From: Algoriphagus aestuarii
Lineage (GTDB): Bacteria > Bacteroidota > Bacteroidia > Cytophagales > Cyclobacteriaceae
Assembly: GCA_017051695.1 (NCBI GenBank)
Contig: JAFIDK010000002.1
Location: 310,001-374,000 of the forward strand
Reading direction: 5' to 3'
DNA length: 64,000 nt
Of the stretch, positions 16,971-26,053 are shown piece by piece (position 1 is the stretch's first letter; each line of letters begins with the position of its first letter). The notes under the pieces are model-generated. The model saw only the letters and a program-made list of their open reading frames with translations, did no database searches and had not been told where the DNA came from. The position numbers and the translations under genes were made by a program.

Positions 16971-19130
16971 ATGCAACAGATCTCTTTTTGGCAAACATGG
17001 GTAGTGGCAGGCTTACTGATGGTGATGCCCGCAATAGTCACAGCACAGGAAGATGAGCTCACTCTTGATGACCTATTCGCAACGCCAAAACTGACGGGAA
17101 CAAGCCCCTCTGTACCTGTGTGGGCACCAAACAGCGAGCACTTTGCCTTTTCTTGGAGTGAACAAGGAAATCCTAGGCGTGGCCTCTGGGTATTTACAAG
17201 CGATGGGAAGGAAGTGCGCTTTAGTTCCGATACGGCATCCGCGTCAGTGCGCGATATTGCATGGACCGACTCGAACACAATCCTCAGCCTGCGAGGTAAC
17301 AACTTATGGCAGACTTCGCTGAGCCAGGGAGACGATCTCCAGTTTATGCCCGTCGAGGCAGGTGCAAGTAACGTTTCGATATCGCCAAGCGGCAAGCAAG
17401 CGGCATATATACGGAACGGTGACCTTTGGCTTGCTGACTTCATTACCAAACAAAATCGCCAGCTTACCGAGATCGGCATCGGCAGTCTCTCGAGCTTACA
17501 GAAGGGGCGCTACAGCCGACCGGAACGTGAAATCGGTCCAGGCATCTGGAGTGGGCCAACGTACAAGTGGTCCCCGGATGGCAAAACAATTGCATTCCAC
17601 GCTGTTGACCGTCGTGAGATGCGAAAGGTACCGTTCCCGGATTACCTCGCTGATGAAACGAATCCCAACGAAGTACGCAGAAGTTACCCCGGCGACCCAA
17701 ACGAGATTCGCAGGGTTGGACTGCTCGATGTAGAAAGCGGGAACATTATATACCTCGATTTGCCCGATCCGCATGCCAACCAGGTCATCGACTTCAACTG
17801 GTCACCAGAGGGTGCGCTGCTGGTTGATATTGCATCGGACACGGCGGTTGAACGTAAGTTGTTTGTAGTTGCACCCGAAGACAGCCAATTGCGCGAGATT
17901 TGGCGAGGTGTTCGAGAGAGCCGCATGTATACATCGTTTGGGTCTACCTGGCATCCGGATGGAAAGAAGGTTGTTTTCTTAAGCGATATGGGTGATCGAT
18001 ACGGTCTGTACACGATCGATGCCTCAACGTCTGGGGATCGACCGCAGCTCCTGACAGATCCCACCTACGATGCACTATCCGCTCCAAGTATTGCTGGTGA
18101 TGCACTGTTTTATCCAGGCAACGGCGTCAATCCCTACGAACAACACGTGTATCGCCTGAAGATGTCCGGTGGCGAACCAGAGCAGGTGACGCATCTTTCG
18201 GGCCGGAACGATGGCTACCCATCCCCGGATGGCCGGCACTTGGTGTTCATGCACAGCAACGACGCATCACCGCCCGAGCTATATGTGGTAAGCAGCGAGG
18301 GTGGTGACGCTAGGAGAGTAACCAAGTCGCCCTTGCCCGCCTTTACGGAGCGATCTTGGGCAGCTGCGGAATACGTTAGTTTCCCCAGTCTTGTAGATGA
18401 ATACACGCTGCATGCTCGGATTCTGAAACCTACTAACATGCAGCCCGGCAAAAAGTACCCAGTACTGTTTGGGCCCGTGTATTCGAATACAGCGAGGAAC
18501 CGCTGGGCTGGTAACTACAGCCTCGTTCAGCAACTATTGGTCAAGAAGGGATATATTATCGTTCAGGTGGATTCACGAGGTAGCGACGGTTATGGCCGAG
18601 CATTCCGTGAAGAGTTCCTGATGGGTTTTGCGGACCAGGACATTGAGGATTATGCAAGTGCCGTTTCCTACATGGAGTCACTGGATTATGTCGATCCCGA
18701 TCGCATCGGTATTTGGGGCAGCAGTTACGGGGGTACACTCTCTGTTTATTCGCTGCTGATGAAGCCTGGCTTATTCCAGGTAGGTGTTGCTGCTGCGGCA
18801 GCTGTGGACCCGATGTTCTTTGGCACGGACGACGTGGCTATTGTTCGTACCCCACAGACACATCCAGAGATCTTCGAAAGAAAAGCAGTCAAGTATGCAT
18901 CAAACCTGCAGGATAAACTTCTGTTTATCCACGGTATGCAAGACCATGTGGTGCCCTTCAAGACAGTGGCCGTGTTAGCTGAAGAACTGATTAAACAGGG
19001 CAAGGACTTCGACTTTGCGTTTGCACCGGGTGCAACTCATGGATGGAGCCGTGAGCAGAATTACGATCGCTACCTGTTTGGTAAAATCATAGAATACTTT
19101 GACCGACACCTAGCCGTTCCGTCTAATTAG
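16971..19130 (+). CDS. S9 family serine peptidase (prolyl oligopeptidase/DPP-type), likely acquired
   Basis: A 719-residue protein with signal peptide (cleavage after VTAQ or nearby), a beta-propeller with TolB-like repeats (about 45-430) and a C-terminal alpha/beta hydrolase. The catalytic triad is visible: Ser585 in GSSYGG, Asp658 in GMQDHV, His690 in ATHGW. It would cleave short peptides in the periplasm. Base composition is far richer in G+C than its neighbours (39 of 60 bases at 18181-18240), with codons such as CTG, CGC and GGC, suggesting recent transfer from a higher-GC, probably proteobacterial, source. It lies between two attC-like elements. Confidence 0.88.
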   Translation: MQQISFWQTWVVAGLLMVMPAIVTAQEDELTLDDLFATPKLTGTSPSVPVWAPNSEHFAFSWSEQGNPRRGLWVFTSDGKEVRFSSDTASASVRDIAWTDSNTILSLRGNNLWQTSLSQGDDLQFMPVEAGASNVSISPSGKQAAYIRNGDLWLADFITKQNRQLTEIGIGSLSSLQKGRYSRPEREIGPGIWSGPTYKWSPDGKTIAFHAVDRREMRKVPFPDYLADETNPNEVRRSYPGDPNEIRRVGLLDVESGNIIYLDLPDPHANQVIDFNWSPEGALLVDIASDTAVERKLFVVAPEDSQLREIWRGVRESRMYTSFGSTWHPDGKKVVFLSDMGDRYGLYTIDASTSGDRPQLLTDPTYDALSAPSIAGDALFYPGNGVNPYEQHVYRLKMSGGEPEQVTHLSGRNDGYPSPDGRHLVFMHSNDASPPELYVVSSEGGDARRVTKSPLPAFTERSWAAAEYVSFPSLVDEYTLHARILKPTNMQPGKKYPVLFGPVYSNTARNRWAGNYSLVQQLLVKKGYIIVQVDSRGSDGYGRAFREEFLMGFADQDIEDYASAVSYMESLDYVDPDRIGIWGSSYGGTLSVYSLLMKPGLFQVGVAAAAAVDPMFFGTDDVAIVRTPQTHPEIFERKAVKYASNLQDKLLFIHGMQDHVVPFKTVAVLAEELIKQGKDFDFAFAPGATHGWSREQNYDRYLFGKIIEYFDRHLAVPSN

Positions 19131-19190
19131 ATGCCTCCCAGCCGGCAGGCTGGTTTGTAGGTCTCTTGTTATTAGGGGATGAGGAACAAC

Positions 19191-19260
19191 GTATAACAAA
19201 CGATGAACCACATGCCTCACCTGAGTTGTCTGAATGTGAAACGCAACAAAGAAGCGTTAC
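19191..19260. repeat. attC-like element 4 (weak)
   Basis: GTATAACAAACG at the left and GAAGCGTTACC at the right have the TAAC...GTTA ends of integron recombination sites, 60 bp after the peptidase stop. The inner arms do not pair well. Confidence 0.3.
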
Positions 19261-19350
19261 CGATATTTGAAAGTCCAAGGGCATTTGCCATATCTGGACG
19301 TTGACAATAGCTTAAACGCTTTCTTAACTGCTGTTTAGAAATTCTTTAGA

Positions 19351-20733
19351 TTATTTTCCGATGCAAAACTTCGAGAAGATATTAGCCAACAAATCATCCG
19401 TAGTAATCTCTCCGGTAATCTCTCCTAAGTAATGTAATGATCGACGGATATCCATGGCTACAAAATCGTTGGTGATTTGCTCATCGATGCCTCTTAAAAT
19501 ATCCAAAAGGGAATCTCTGGTTTTGATTAGGGAATCGTAATGACGCACATTGGTCACAACCGTATTTCCGGTTTTAAATTTGTCCAGATTTACCAGTTCG
19601 AGGATCTTGACTTTTAGCCCTTCCAGATTTTCTTTGTTTCCAGCGGATATAAAAATAGTATCCGGGTATTTTGACTGAAGTTCAGTAACCAGTTCGGGAT
19701 TCGCTTTATCTATTTTATTGGCGATTTTCAGAAATGGGACCCCCAGATTTTCCAGCTTATTGACATCCCGGTTGATTTCTACCAAGTCGGTATCACCTAA
19801 ATCAAAGAGATAAAGAATCAGGGAGGCGGTCTTCATTTTCTCCTGTGTTCGACTCACCCCAATCGCCTCAATGGTATCGGTCGTTTCTCGCAAACCTGCC
19901 GTATCGATAAAGCGAAATATTACGCCACCAATATTGATCTCATCTTCTATAAAATCCCTAGTAGTCCCGGCAATATCTGAAACAATGGCTTTTTCCTCGT
20001 TGAGCAAGGCATTCAATAGGGTAGACTTACCTGCATTGGGTTTTCCTGCGATCACCGTGGGAACTCCGTTTTTGATCACATTTCCCAAATCAAAACTCAG
20101 GATCAATTCCTCCACTACGCGAAGAAGTCGCTCCACTAAGGTTTTTAACTCATCTCTGCTGGCGAATTCTACATCTTCCTCCCCAAAATCAAGTTCCAGT
20201 TCGATCATCGAAGCAAAATGGATCAGTTTCTCCCGCAATTGCTGGATTTCGCTACTGAATCCCCCACGCATCTGGCTTAAGGCAGCTTGATGACTGCTTT
20301 CCGAATCTGCATGGATCAAATCTGCTACAGCTTCTGCCTGAGCTAAATCGAATTGCCCATTTAGAAATGCCCTTTGGGTAAATTCCCCTGGTTTGGCAGG
20401 TCTGGCACCTTTCTTTAGAAAGAGTTTTATGACCTGATTGATGATATAGGAAGAACCATGAGTGGATATTTCCACCACATTTTCCTTTGTGAAGCTTTTT
20501 GGGGCAATAAATAAGGATACCAGTACTTCGTCTATGATTTTATCGCCGTCACGAATGGTACCAAAGTGAATGGTATGGGATTCCTGTTTTTCCAGATTTT
20601 TACCATAAAAGACTTCATTGGTAAGTCGAATGGCATCTTTTCCGGAAAGGCGGATTACGGCAATAGCACCTACCCCTTGAGGCGTAGCCAAAGCGATGAT
20701 GGTGTCATTGCTTTCAGAAAGCGAAAAACTCAT
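19351..20733 (-). CDS. mnmE: tRNA modification GTPase MnmE
   Basis: A 460-residue protein, full length. The N-terminal folate-binding domain (about 1-120) is followed by a helical region split by a G domain: G1 GKPNAGKS (230-237), TTRD (257-260), G3 DTAG (277-280), NKID near 340. The C-terminal FCIGK carries the catalytic Cys457. With MnmG it installs the 5-carboxymethylaminomethyl group on wobble U34 of several tRNAs. Its start overlaps the thioredoxin gene by 4 bp, making it the last gene of the metal-uptake operon. Confidence 0.97.
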   Translation of the reverse strand: MSFSLSESNDTIIALATPQGVGAIAVIRLSGKDAIRLTNEVFYGKNLEKQESHTIHFGTIRDGDKIIDEVLVSLFIAPKSFTKENVVEISTHGSSYIINQVIKLFLKKGARPAKPGEFTQRAFLNGQFDLAQAEAVADLIHADSESSHQAALSQMRGGFSSEIQQLREKLIHFASMIELELDFGEEDVEFASRDELKTLVERLLRVVEELILSFDLGNVIKNGVPTVIAGKPNAGKSTLLNALLNEEKAIVSDIAGTTRDFIEDEINIGGVIFRFIDTAGLRETTDTIEAIGVSRTQEKMKTASLILYLFDLGDTDLVEINRDVNKLENLGVPFLKIANKIDKANPELVTELQSKYPDTIFISAGNKENLEGLKVKILELVNLDKFKTGNTVVTNVRHYDSLIKTRDSLLDILRGIDEQITNDFVAMDIRRSLHYLGEITGEITTDDLLANIFSKFCIGK

Positions 20734-21182
20734 TGTCCTCTAAATCCTTTTTTAACGATAACTCCCAATCCCTCGAGAAACTGCTCCGGTTCTCTATAAC
20801 CGGGTAGCTGGGTGATGTTTTTTAGAGTTTCGTCGATAATCACAAAATTAGGGTAGGATTGAACCCGCATAACCGCGGCCATTTCAGCTTCGGAATATTT
20901 CTTTCCCATAAAATCAAAGGTGCGTTGGGTATCCTCTGCATTCAATTTCACAGCATAGAATTGGCTATTGATGTATTCGATCACTTGAGGGTCTTGGAAT
21001 GTCAAGGCATCCATTTTTTTACACCAGCCACACCAATCGGTATATACATCGACGATCAGCATTTTTGGATCCTTTTGATTGGCTGCCACGGCATCTTCAA
21101 ATTTCATCCATTGGATTTTTTCCTGGGCATTTGCTGCCTGGCTGATCAAGGATATCAATGCTATTAGAAATACTTTCTTCAT
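20730..21182 (-). CDS. Secreted thioredoxin-like protein
   Basis: 150 residues from the chosen start at 21182 (MKKVFLIALISLISQAANAQ, a clean signal peptide); an ATG at 21233 would place 17 extra residues in front. The active site is CGWC (51-54) in VDVYTDWCGWCKKM, and the cis-Pro loop is QSYPNFVII. It probably reduces or transfers disulfides in the periplasm. Its start overlaps the stop of the preceding permease (ATGA), and its stop overlaps the mnmE start. Confidence 0.9.
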   Translation of the reverse strand: MKKVFLIALISLISQAANAQEKIQWMKFEDAVAANQKDPKMLIVDVYTDWCGWCKKMDALTFQDPQVIEYINSQFYAVKLNAEDTQRTFDFMGKKYSEAEMAAVMRVQSYPNFVIIDETLKNITQLPGYREPEQFLEGLGVIVKKGFRGQ

Positions 21183-22093
21183 AATTGCTTGTCTTCGAGG
21201 GCTAAACGACGCTTGTTCCAAGGAAGTTCCCATGTAAATTTAGGTTTTTTACCTTGAATAAGCACACTTGCCAGAAATAGTATGCCTGAAACGGCCACCA
21301 TCATTCCTGCAATCGAGCTATCTACCAAGTAGGCAAGGTAATATCCTGATATCGCAATAAAAATGCCTAATCCACAGGTAAGCCGGATTAAAGGCATCAG
21401 TTTTTTTGTCCAGAGGAAAGCGGTGGAAGGTGGGACCACCAATAGAGCCACTACCAAAATAGCACCTACCGCTTCAAAACTGCTGACAGTGGTATAGGAT
21501 ACCATTGACATCAGAGCCAGGTTGATTCCTTTGGAAGGTATGCCCATAACTGAGCTGAAGTTTTCATCAAAGCTGGTCAGGGTTAATTCCTTAAATAACA
21601 GGCTGATAAATGTGCCTACTAAAGCCAGGTTAAGAATTGCCAGATAGGTGATTCTCGGTCCAAAGTTGAAGCCTGAATCGGAAATCCACAGGTCAATCGG
21701 AAGGTAGGCAATCTCTCCATATAACACACATTCCTGATCAAGGTCCACCTTATAGGCCAGTAAATTGATCAGGATAATTCCTATTGCAAATAGTAGGGTA
21801 AAGGTGATTCCGATGGAAGCATCGAGTTGTACCCTGGCTTTTTGCCTTAGCCAGTCAATGACCAAGGTGGCAAAGATCCCCAAAATACCTGCTCCAATAA
21901 TCACTTCCAGACCTCTTTGGCTTCCTGAAATAAAGAATCCGATGACAATCCCGGGAAGAACAGCATGGGAAATGGCATCTCCTGTCATGGACATTTTGCG
22001 AAGCATCATAAACACGCCCAGCAAACCGCAGGAAATAGCAATCAGAGAGGCGGTGAAAATGATTAGAAATGCATTTTGATCAAAGGTCATCAT
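21179..22093 (-). CDS. Metal ABC transporter permease (ABC-3 family)
   Basis: A 304-residue protein with about eight or nine hydrophobic helices. MTGDAISHAVLPGIVIGF (about 37-54) and GAILVVALLVVPPSTAFLWT (about 210-229) are the ABC-3 family motifs of Mn/Zn/Fe importers. It is the second permease of the operon, without the C-terminal regulator-like extension of its partner. It overlaps that partner by 14 bp, so they are probably made in equal amounts and form a heterodimer. Confidence 0.93.
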   Translation of the reverse strand: MMTFDQNAFLIIFTASLIAISCGLLGVFMMLRKMSMTGDAISHAVLPGIVIGFFISGSQRGLEVIIGAGILGIFATLVIDWLRQKARVQLDASIGITFTLLFAIGIILINLLAYKVDLDQECVLYGEIAYLPIDLWISDSGFNFGPRITYLAILNLALVGTFISLLFKELTLTSFDENFSSVMGIPSKGINLALMSMVSYTTVSSFEAVGAILVVALLVVPPSTAFLWTKKLMPLIRLTCGLGIFIAISGYYLAYLVDSSIAGMMVAVSGILFLASVLIQGKKPKFTWELPWNKRRLALEDKQL

Positions 22094-23372
22094 AGTCTCT
22101 TGGGATGTTTTCTTGATGGGGATCGAGTTTCGGGAAATTCAGTCTTTTCTCCAGTAATGCTTCCATTTCCGGAGTCAGTATATGTTCGAGTTTTTCGGCA
22201 GTATCATGGACATGGTCAGGAGCAATATTCATATACTCATTGAGGTATAATTCCCAAAGTCGGTGTAAACGTACAATCCGTTTGGCTTCTGATTTTCCTT
22301 GTTCTGTTGGAATAATAAAATTCTGATTTCTAGTGATTAAACCAGTTTTTATTAAACTGTCTATTGATTGTCTTGTTTTTGATTTTTGGTAAGGGAAGCT
22401 CTCATAGATTTCTTCTATAGTGAGGTATTTCTTTCCTTGTTCCAATCCATGATGAACAGCTTTCAGTAAATGATCCCGGTGGGTTTTGTGAAGGTATCTT
22501 CTTCTGGAAATGGTCCTGGATAAAACACCTTTCTTTGGGGCAAAGAGAAAAGAGAACAATGCGAGGAAAGACAGACAGACAACCACCCAAGGACCTGTCG
22601 GCATTTGGGGTAAAATAAAGGAGATGTAGGTTCCCATAATCCCTGAAATCACAGAAAACAACCCTGCTATAATCAATAGTTTCCCCAATCTATCGGTCCA
22701 GAATCTTGCGGCAGCTCCCGGGGTGATTAACAGGGCAGCCATCAGTACCACGCCAATCGCCTGAATCCCGATCACCACTGCCAAAATCATTAAGACATTA
22801 AACAGAAGCCGGATAAGTCCCATGGGATAACCTATCGCTTTACCAAAGTCCGGGTTAAAGACCAGCAAGCTGAATTCCTTTTGGAATAAGGTAAGGCTGA
22901 TAATGATCAGGACTGCCAAGCCACCATAGATGATCAGGTCTTCTTCTAATATTGCTATGGCATTTCCGAAAATGAATTGGTTGAGACCGGCCATTTCAGG
23001 ATTTCCTGATTTTTGAATTACGGTGAGCAGAACTACTCCAAAACCAAAAAAGATGGATAGGATAGAGGCAATGATTGCATCTTCACTTAGTTTGGTGTTG
23101 CTCCGGATCCAAGAGGTAAGAAAAGTGGCCAATGCCCCAGAAGCAAAAGCGCCACTGACAATGTAAATAGGATTTTTCTCTCCAGCTAATATAAACCCCA
23201 GACAGATTCCTGGAAGTACGGCATGGGAAATGGCATCTCCAAGCAGTGCCTTCTTATCGAGAAAGCTATATGTTCCCACATAGGCGGAGCCTAAACCCAG
23301 CAATGTGATTCCTATCACCACAAAAACGATGGAGCTATCCTGAAACGTAAAGAAATAAAGGAAATCTTCCAT
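22080..23372 (-). CDS. Metal ABC permease fused to a DtxR-like domain
   Basis: A 430-residue protein. Residues 1-280 are an ABC-3 permease (LLGDAISHAVLPGICLGF near 43-60). Residues about 298-430 form a winged helix (TIEEIYESFPYQKSKTRQSI) plus a DtxR/MntR dimerisation segment: HRLWELYLNE, then DHVHDTAEKLEHI with His388, Glu393, Glu396, His397, and FPKLDPHQ. The metal-ligand residues of the DtxR family are kept, so the tail could sense cytoplasmic metal and gate transport; that is inference. Fusions of this kind occur elsewhere in Bacteroidota as far as I recall. Confidence 0.9.
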   Translation of the reverse strand: MEDFLYFFTFQDSSIVFVVIGITLLGLGSAYVGTYSFLDKKALLGDAISHAVLPGICLGFILAGEKNPIYIVSGAFASGALATFLTSWIRSNTKLSEDAIIASILSIFFGFGVVLLTVIQKSGNPEMAGLNQFIFGNAIAILEEDLIIYGGLAVLIIISLTLFQKEFSLLVFNPDFGKAIGYPMGLIRLLFNVLMILAVVIGIQAIGVVLMAALLITPGAAARFWTDRLGKLLIIAGLFSVISGIMGTYISFILPQMPTGPWVVVCLSFLALFSFLFAPKKGVLSRTISRRRYLHKTHRDHLLKAVHHGLEQGKKYLTIEEIYESFPYQKSKTRQSIDSLIKTGLITRNQNFIIPTEQGKSEAKRIVRLHRLWELYLNEYMNIAPDHVHDTAEKLEHILTPEMEALLEKRLNFPKLDPHQENIPRDYDDL

Positions 23373-23373
23373 A

Positions 23374-24162
23374 TCAGCTTTTTAATGGATTGAAGTCTTT
23401 TTGTTTGATCAGGTCAGTGACTTTGGTAAGAAGGTTGAGTTTGCCACCGTAGGTTTTGCGGAGCATTTCTTCTGACATCACCTGGTCATTGGGACCGGAA
23501 GCCACCAAATGCATGTTTAGCATGATGATCCAGTCAAAATAATTCATGGCTGAGTGGATGTCATGGTGGACTACAATTACGGTTTTGCCTTTGGCAGTCA
23601 TTTCTTTTAATAAATGGAAAATGGCTGTTTCGGTAGACATGTCCACTCCGGCAAAGGGTTCATCCATCAAGTAGAGGTCTGCTTCCTGAGCCAAGGCTCT
23701 GGCAATAAAGACCCGCTGCTGCTGTCCTCCGGAAAGTTCGGAAATCTGCCTGTTCACAAAGGACATCATCCCTACTTGATCCAGGCAACTCAACGCAATA
23801 TCTTTTTCTTTCTTCCCCGGTCTTTTGAAAAGGCCAAGCTTGCCATAGGTCCCCATCATCACCACATCCAGTACAGAGGCGGGGAAATTCCAATCAACAG
23901 ATTCCCGTTGTGGCACGTAGCTGATTTGGGAACGGACTTCTTCCAGAGTTTTGTCAAACACTTTGACGTATCCGCTGCTTGGAGTGACCAGTCCCATAAT
24001 GGCTTTGATCAGGGTGGATTTACCGGCGCCATTTGGACCTAGAATTCCGATCAGCTTTCCCGAAGGAAGACTTAAATCCACATTCCAGAGCACGGGACTT
24101 TGGTCGTAGCTGACGATTAAATCATGGATTTCAAGAATTGGATTATCTACTTGTGTGATCAT
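23374..24162 (-). CDS. Metal ABC transporter ATP-binding protein
   Basis: A 262-residue ATPase. Walker A GPNGAGKST (42-50), Q-loop VPQRESVDW, signature LSGGQ (143-147), Walker B LYLMDEPF with Glu168, and switch His in VVHHD. The sequence is close to the MntA/TroB/ZnuC group. It powers the two neighbouring permeases. Its start overlaps the stop of the binding-protein gene by 4 bp, and a 1-bp gap separates it from the permease fusion. Confidence 0.95.
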   Translation of the reverse strand: MITQVDNPILEIHDLIVSYDQSPVLWNVDLSLPSGKLIGILGPNGAGKSTLIKAIMGLVTPSSGYVKVFDKTLEEVRSQISYVPQRESVDWNFPASVLDVVMMGTYGKLGLFKRPGKKEKDIALSCLDQVGMMSFVNRQISELSGGQQQRVFIARALAQEADLYLMDEPFAGVDMSTETAIFHLLKEMTAKGKTVIVVHHDIHSAMNYFDWIIMLNMHLVASGPNDQVMSEEMLRKTYGGKLNLLTKVTDLIKQKDFNPLKS

Positions 24163-25073
24163 GGGTTCAGGCTTTTGAAGATGGTTTGAAGATTGGTTTC
24201 CACCATTCCTATATAAGTTCCGGCAGGAGTATTAGCAGCATCAAGGCTATCTGTAAATAGGGGCCCTGCCATAATTATATGATGGTTTTGATTGGCACAG
24301 CCGGCTACTACGGCTTCTATTGCTTTAGGGGAAATAGTCTGCTCGGCAAAGACGGCATGTATATTCCTGTCCACAATAAATTGAATCAATCCGGTCAAAT
24401 CCCTCAGTCCTGGTTCACTCAGGGTAGAAAGTCCCTGCAGGCCCTTTACCTCCAAGTCATAGGATTTGCCAAAATAGGCGAATGCATCATGTGCTGTGAT
24501 CAAGGCCTGGTTGCTGCTTTTTAGAAGATCAACTTTGCTTTGGATTTCTTTGTTCAGAAGGCTGAGCTTTTCCAGATAAATGGAAGTATTGGCTTCTATT
24601 TGATCATTCCATTCCGGTTTCCATTGGATAAGTTCATCCGAAACATGCTCCAGGGCCAAAGACCAAAGCTTCACATCAAACCATATATGAGGATCTACGC
24701 TATGTGCTTCGGGACCGGATCTCAACAATAGATGCTGGGGTAGAGCTTCGGCAGCATTGATGAGATTTTGGCTATAGGAAAGTTTCTCAAAAATCTCCGT
24801 CATTTTTCCTTCCAGAAACAAGCCGTGGTAAATCACAAGATCTCCTTCTTGAAGAAGATCAAGATCTCTGACAGATGCTTTGTATAGGTGCGGATCCACG
24901 CCGGCCGGCATCAGGGCTTTTACATCTGCCAGATCTCCCACTAGGTTTCTGATCCCATCGGCAAGAATGCTGGTAGTAGCTACGATCAGAGGTTTTGTCC
25001 TTTGGGTTTTGTCTTCCCTTTTACAGGAAAATAGACAGGCGAAAAGGAGGAATAAAATCAGTGTTTTTCTCAT
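24159..25073 (-). CDS. Metal-binding lipoprotein of ABC importer (TroA/ZnuA/MntC family)
   Basis: A 304-residue protein with lipobox LFSC (Cys17), anchored in the cytoplasmic membrane. Predicted ligands are His62 (VDPHLY), His129 (VDPHIWFD), His195 (ALITAHDAFAYFG) and Asp275 (LFTDSLD), the His-His-His-Asp set of TroA. It lacks the His-rich loop of typical ZnuA. The context with a DtxR-type regulator favours manganese or iron, but zinc is possible from the ligand set. Confidence 0.92.
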   Translation of the reverse strand: MRKTLILFLLFACLFSCKREDKTQRTKPLIVATTSILADGIRNLVGDLADVKALMPAGVDPHLYKASVRDLDLLQEGDLVIYHGLFLEGKMTEIFEKLSYSQNLINAAEALPQHLLLRSGPEAHSVDPHIWFDVKLWSLALEHVSDELIQWKPEWNDQIEANTSIYLEKLSLLNKEIQSKVDLLKSSNQALITAHDAFAYFGKSYDLEVKGLQGLSTLSEPGLRDLTGLIQFIVDRNIHAVFAEQTISPKAIEAVVAGCANQNHHIIMAGPLFTDSLDAANTPAGTYIGMVETNLQTIFKSLNP

Positions 25074-25732
25074 GATTGAATGACGAGAATATTTGCTGCG
25101 ACATCTTTTGACATAAAGAGTGTTTTTTTCTGATCCACGAGAATTTCCAATGAACCGTCAAATTCTACTTTGTCCAAAACTTTGATTCTGGCACCTATGT
25201 ATGCGCCTACTTTATCAAGGTATCTGAGGAAGGCGGCGGAGCTGTCTTTTACTGCTACGATCTGACCGGTCTGATCTATTTCCATTTCGTTCAAAGCCAC
25301 CCTTGGTCTAGCTCTCACATCTCCGAATTCATCCGGGATCGGGTCACCATGAGGATCGAATTTCGGGTAGTTGAGATAGGCGTCCAGCCGCTGAATCAAT
25401 AGGGGAGATTGGATGTGTTCCAGCTCCTCGGCAACCTCATGAACTTCGTCCCATGCGAACTGTAATTTATCCACCAAAAACACTTCCCAAAGCCTGTGCT
25501 TCCTGATAGTTTGAAGAGCTCTTTTTTTACCTTCTTCGGTAATGTTGACACCATAATATTTTCTGTATTCGATCACTTCTTTATCACCGAGTTTTCTGAG
25601 CATGTCACTGACAGATGCGGGCTTGGTTTTCATCTCAGCAGCAATATCATTTGTAGAGACACTTTTGGTTCCACCTTCGGATAGGTGATAGATGGCTTTG
25701 AGGTAATTCTCTTCGGCGGTTGTCATAGTCAT
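25070..25732 (-). CDS. DtxR/MntR family metal-dependent regulator
   Basis: A 220-residue protein with winged helix (about 8-60; TNDIAAEMKTKPASVSDMLRKL), dimerisation and metal-binding segment (about 65-135; HRLWEVFLVDKL, DEVHEVAEELEHI with His98, Glu102, Glu105, His106, and FDPHGDPIP) and a C-terminal FeoA/SH3-like domain (about 145-220), so it is the long DtxR-type rather than short MntR. It heads the transport operon, with two palindromes upstream, and is expected to repress it when Mn2+ or Fe2+ is replete. Confidence 0.93.
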   Translation of the reverse strand: MTMTTAEENYLKAIYHLSEGGTKSVSTNDIAAEMKTKPASVSDMLRKLGDKEVIEYRKYYGVNITEEGKKRALQTIRKHRLWEVFLVDKLQFAWDEVHEVAEELEHIQSPLLIQRLDAYLNYPKFDPHGDPIPDEFGDVRARPRVALNEMEIDQTGQIVAVKDSSAAFLRYLDKVGAYIGARIKVLDKVEFDGSLEILVDQKKTLFMSKDVAANILVIQS

Positions 25733-25768
25733 AGCACTCCAAATTAAAGTAAGGTAAAGGTAAAAATA

Positions 25769-25788
25769 TATTTAGATATATCTAAATA
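25769..25788. promoter_or_regulatory. DtxR/MntR-type operator, proximal
   Basis: TATTTAGATATATCTAAATA is a perfect 20-bp palindrome 37 bp upstream of the regulator start codon. The TTTAG...CTAAA arms match known DtxR/MntR boxes. Confidence 0.75.
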
Positions 25789-25846
25789 AAATATTGATAA
25801 TGTCTAAATCGACTGTTGATAAGTCAAATCTTAATGTTATTATGAA

Positions 25847-25862
25847 TTTAGACATGCCTAAA
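25847..25862. promoter_or_regulatory. DtxR/MntR-type operator, distal
   Basis: TTTAGACATGCCTAAA is a 16-bp palindrome with one mismatched pair, 115 bp upstream of the regulator start. A half site TGTCTAAA lies between the two boxes at 25801. The rest of the 320-bp gap 25733-26053 is AT-rich with no gene. Confidence 0.7.
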
Positions 25863-26053
25863 ATAAAGATTAGGTATAAATAAAATAAAATACAAAAAAC
25901 TGTAAATCAATAATTTTGACAATATATTTTTCTTATTTTTTCTGGAAAACTCCAAAAAATGAAAGTGGAAGTCGAGTTTCCATTTAGGGAAACCGGGTGT
26001 AAAAATCTGATGATGGGTGGATAACTTTTGTGGATATCCACAATAGGATTTGA

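Noticed and set aside
17362-17733. Frames on both strands inside the S9 peptidase gene
   Set aside because: These are open only because the gene is GC-rich; none has a recognisable domain, and the peptidase frame explains the region.
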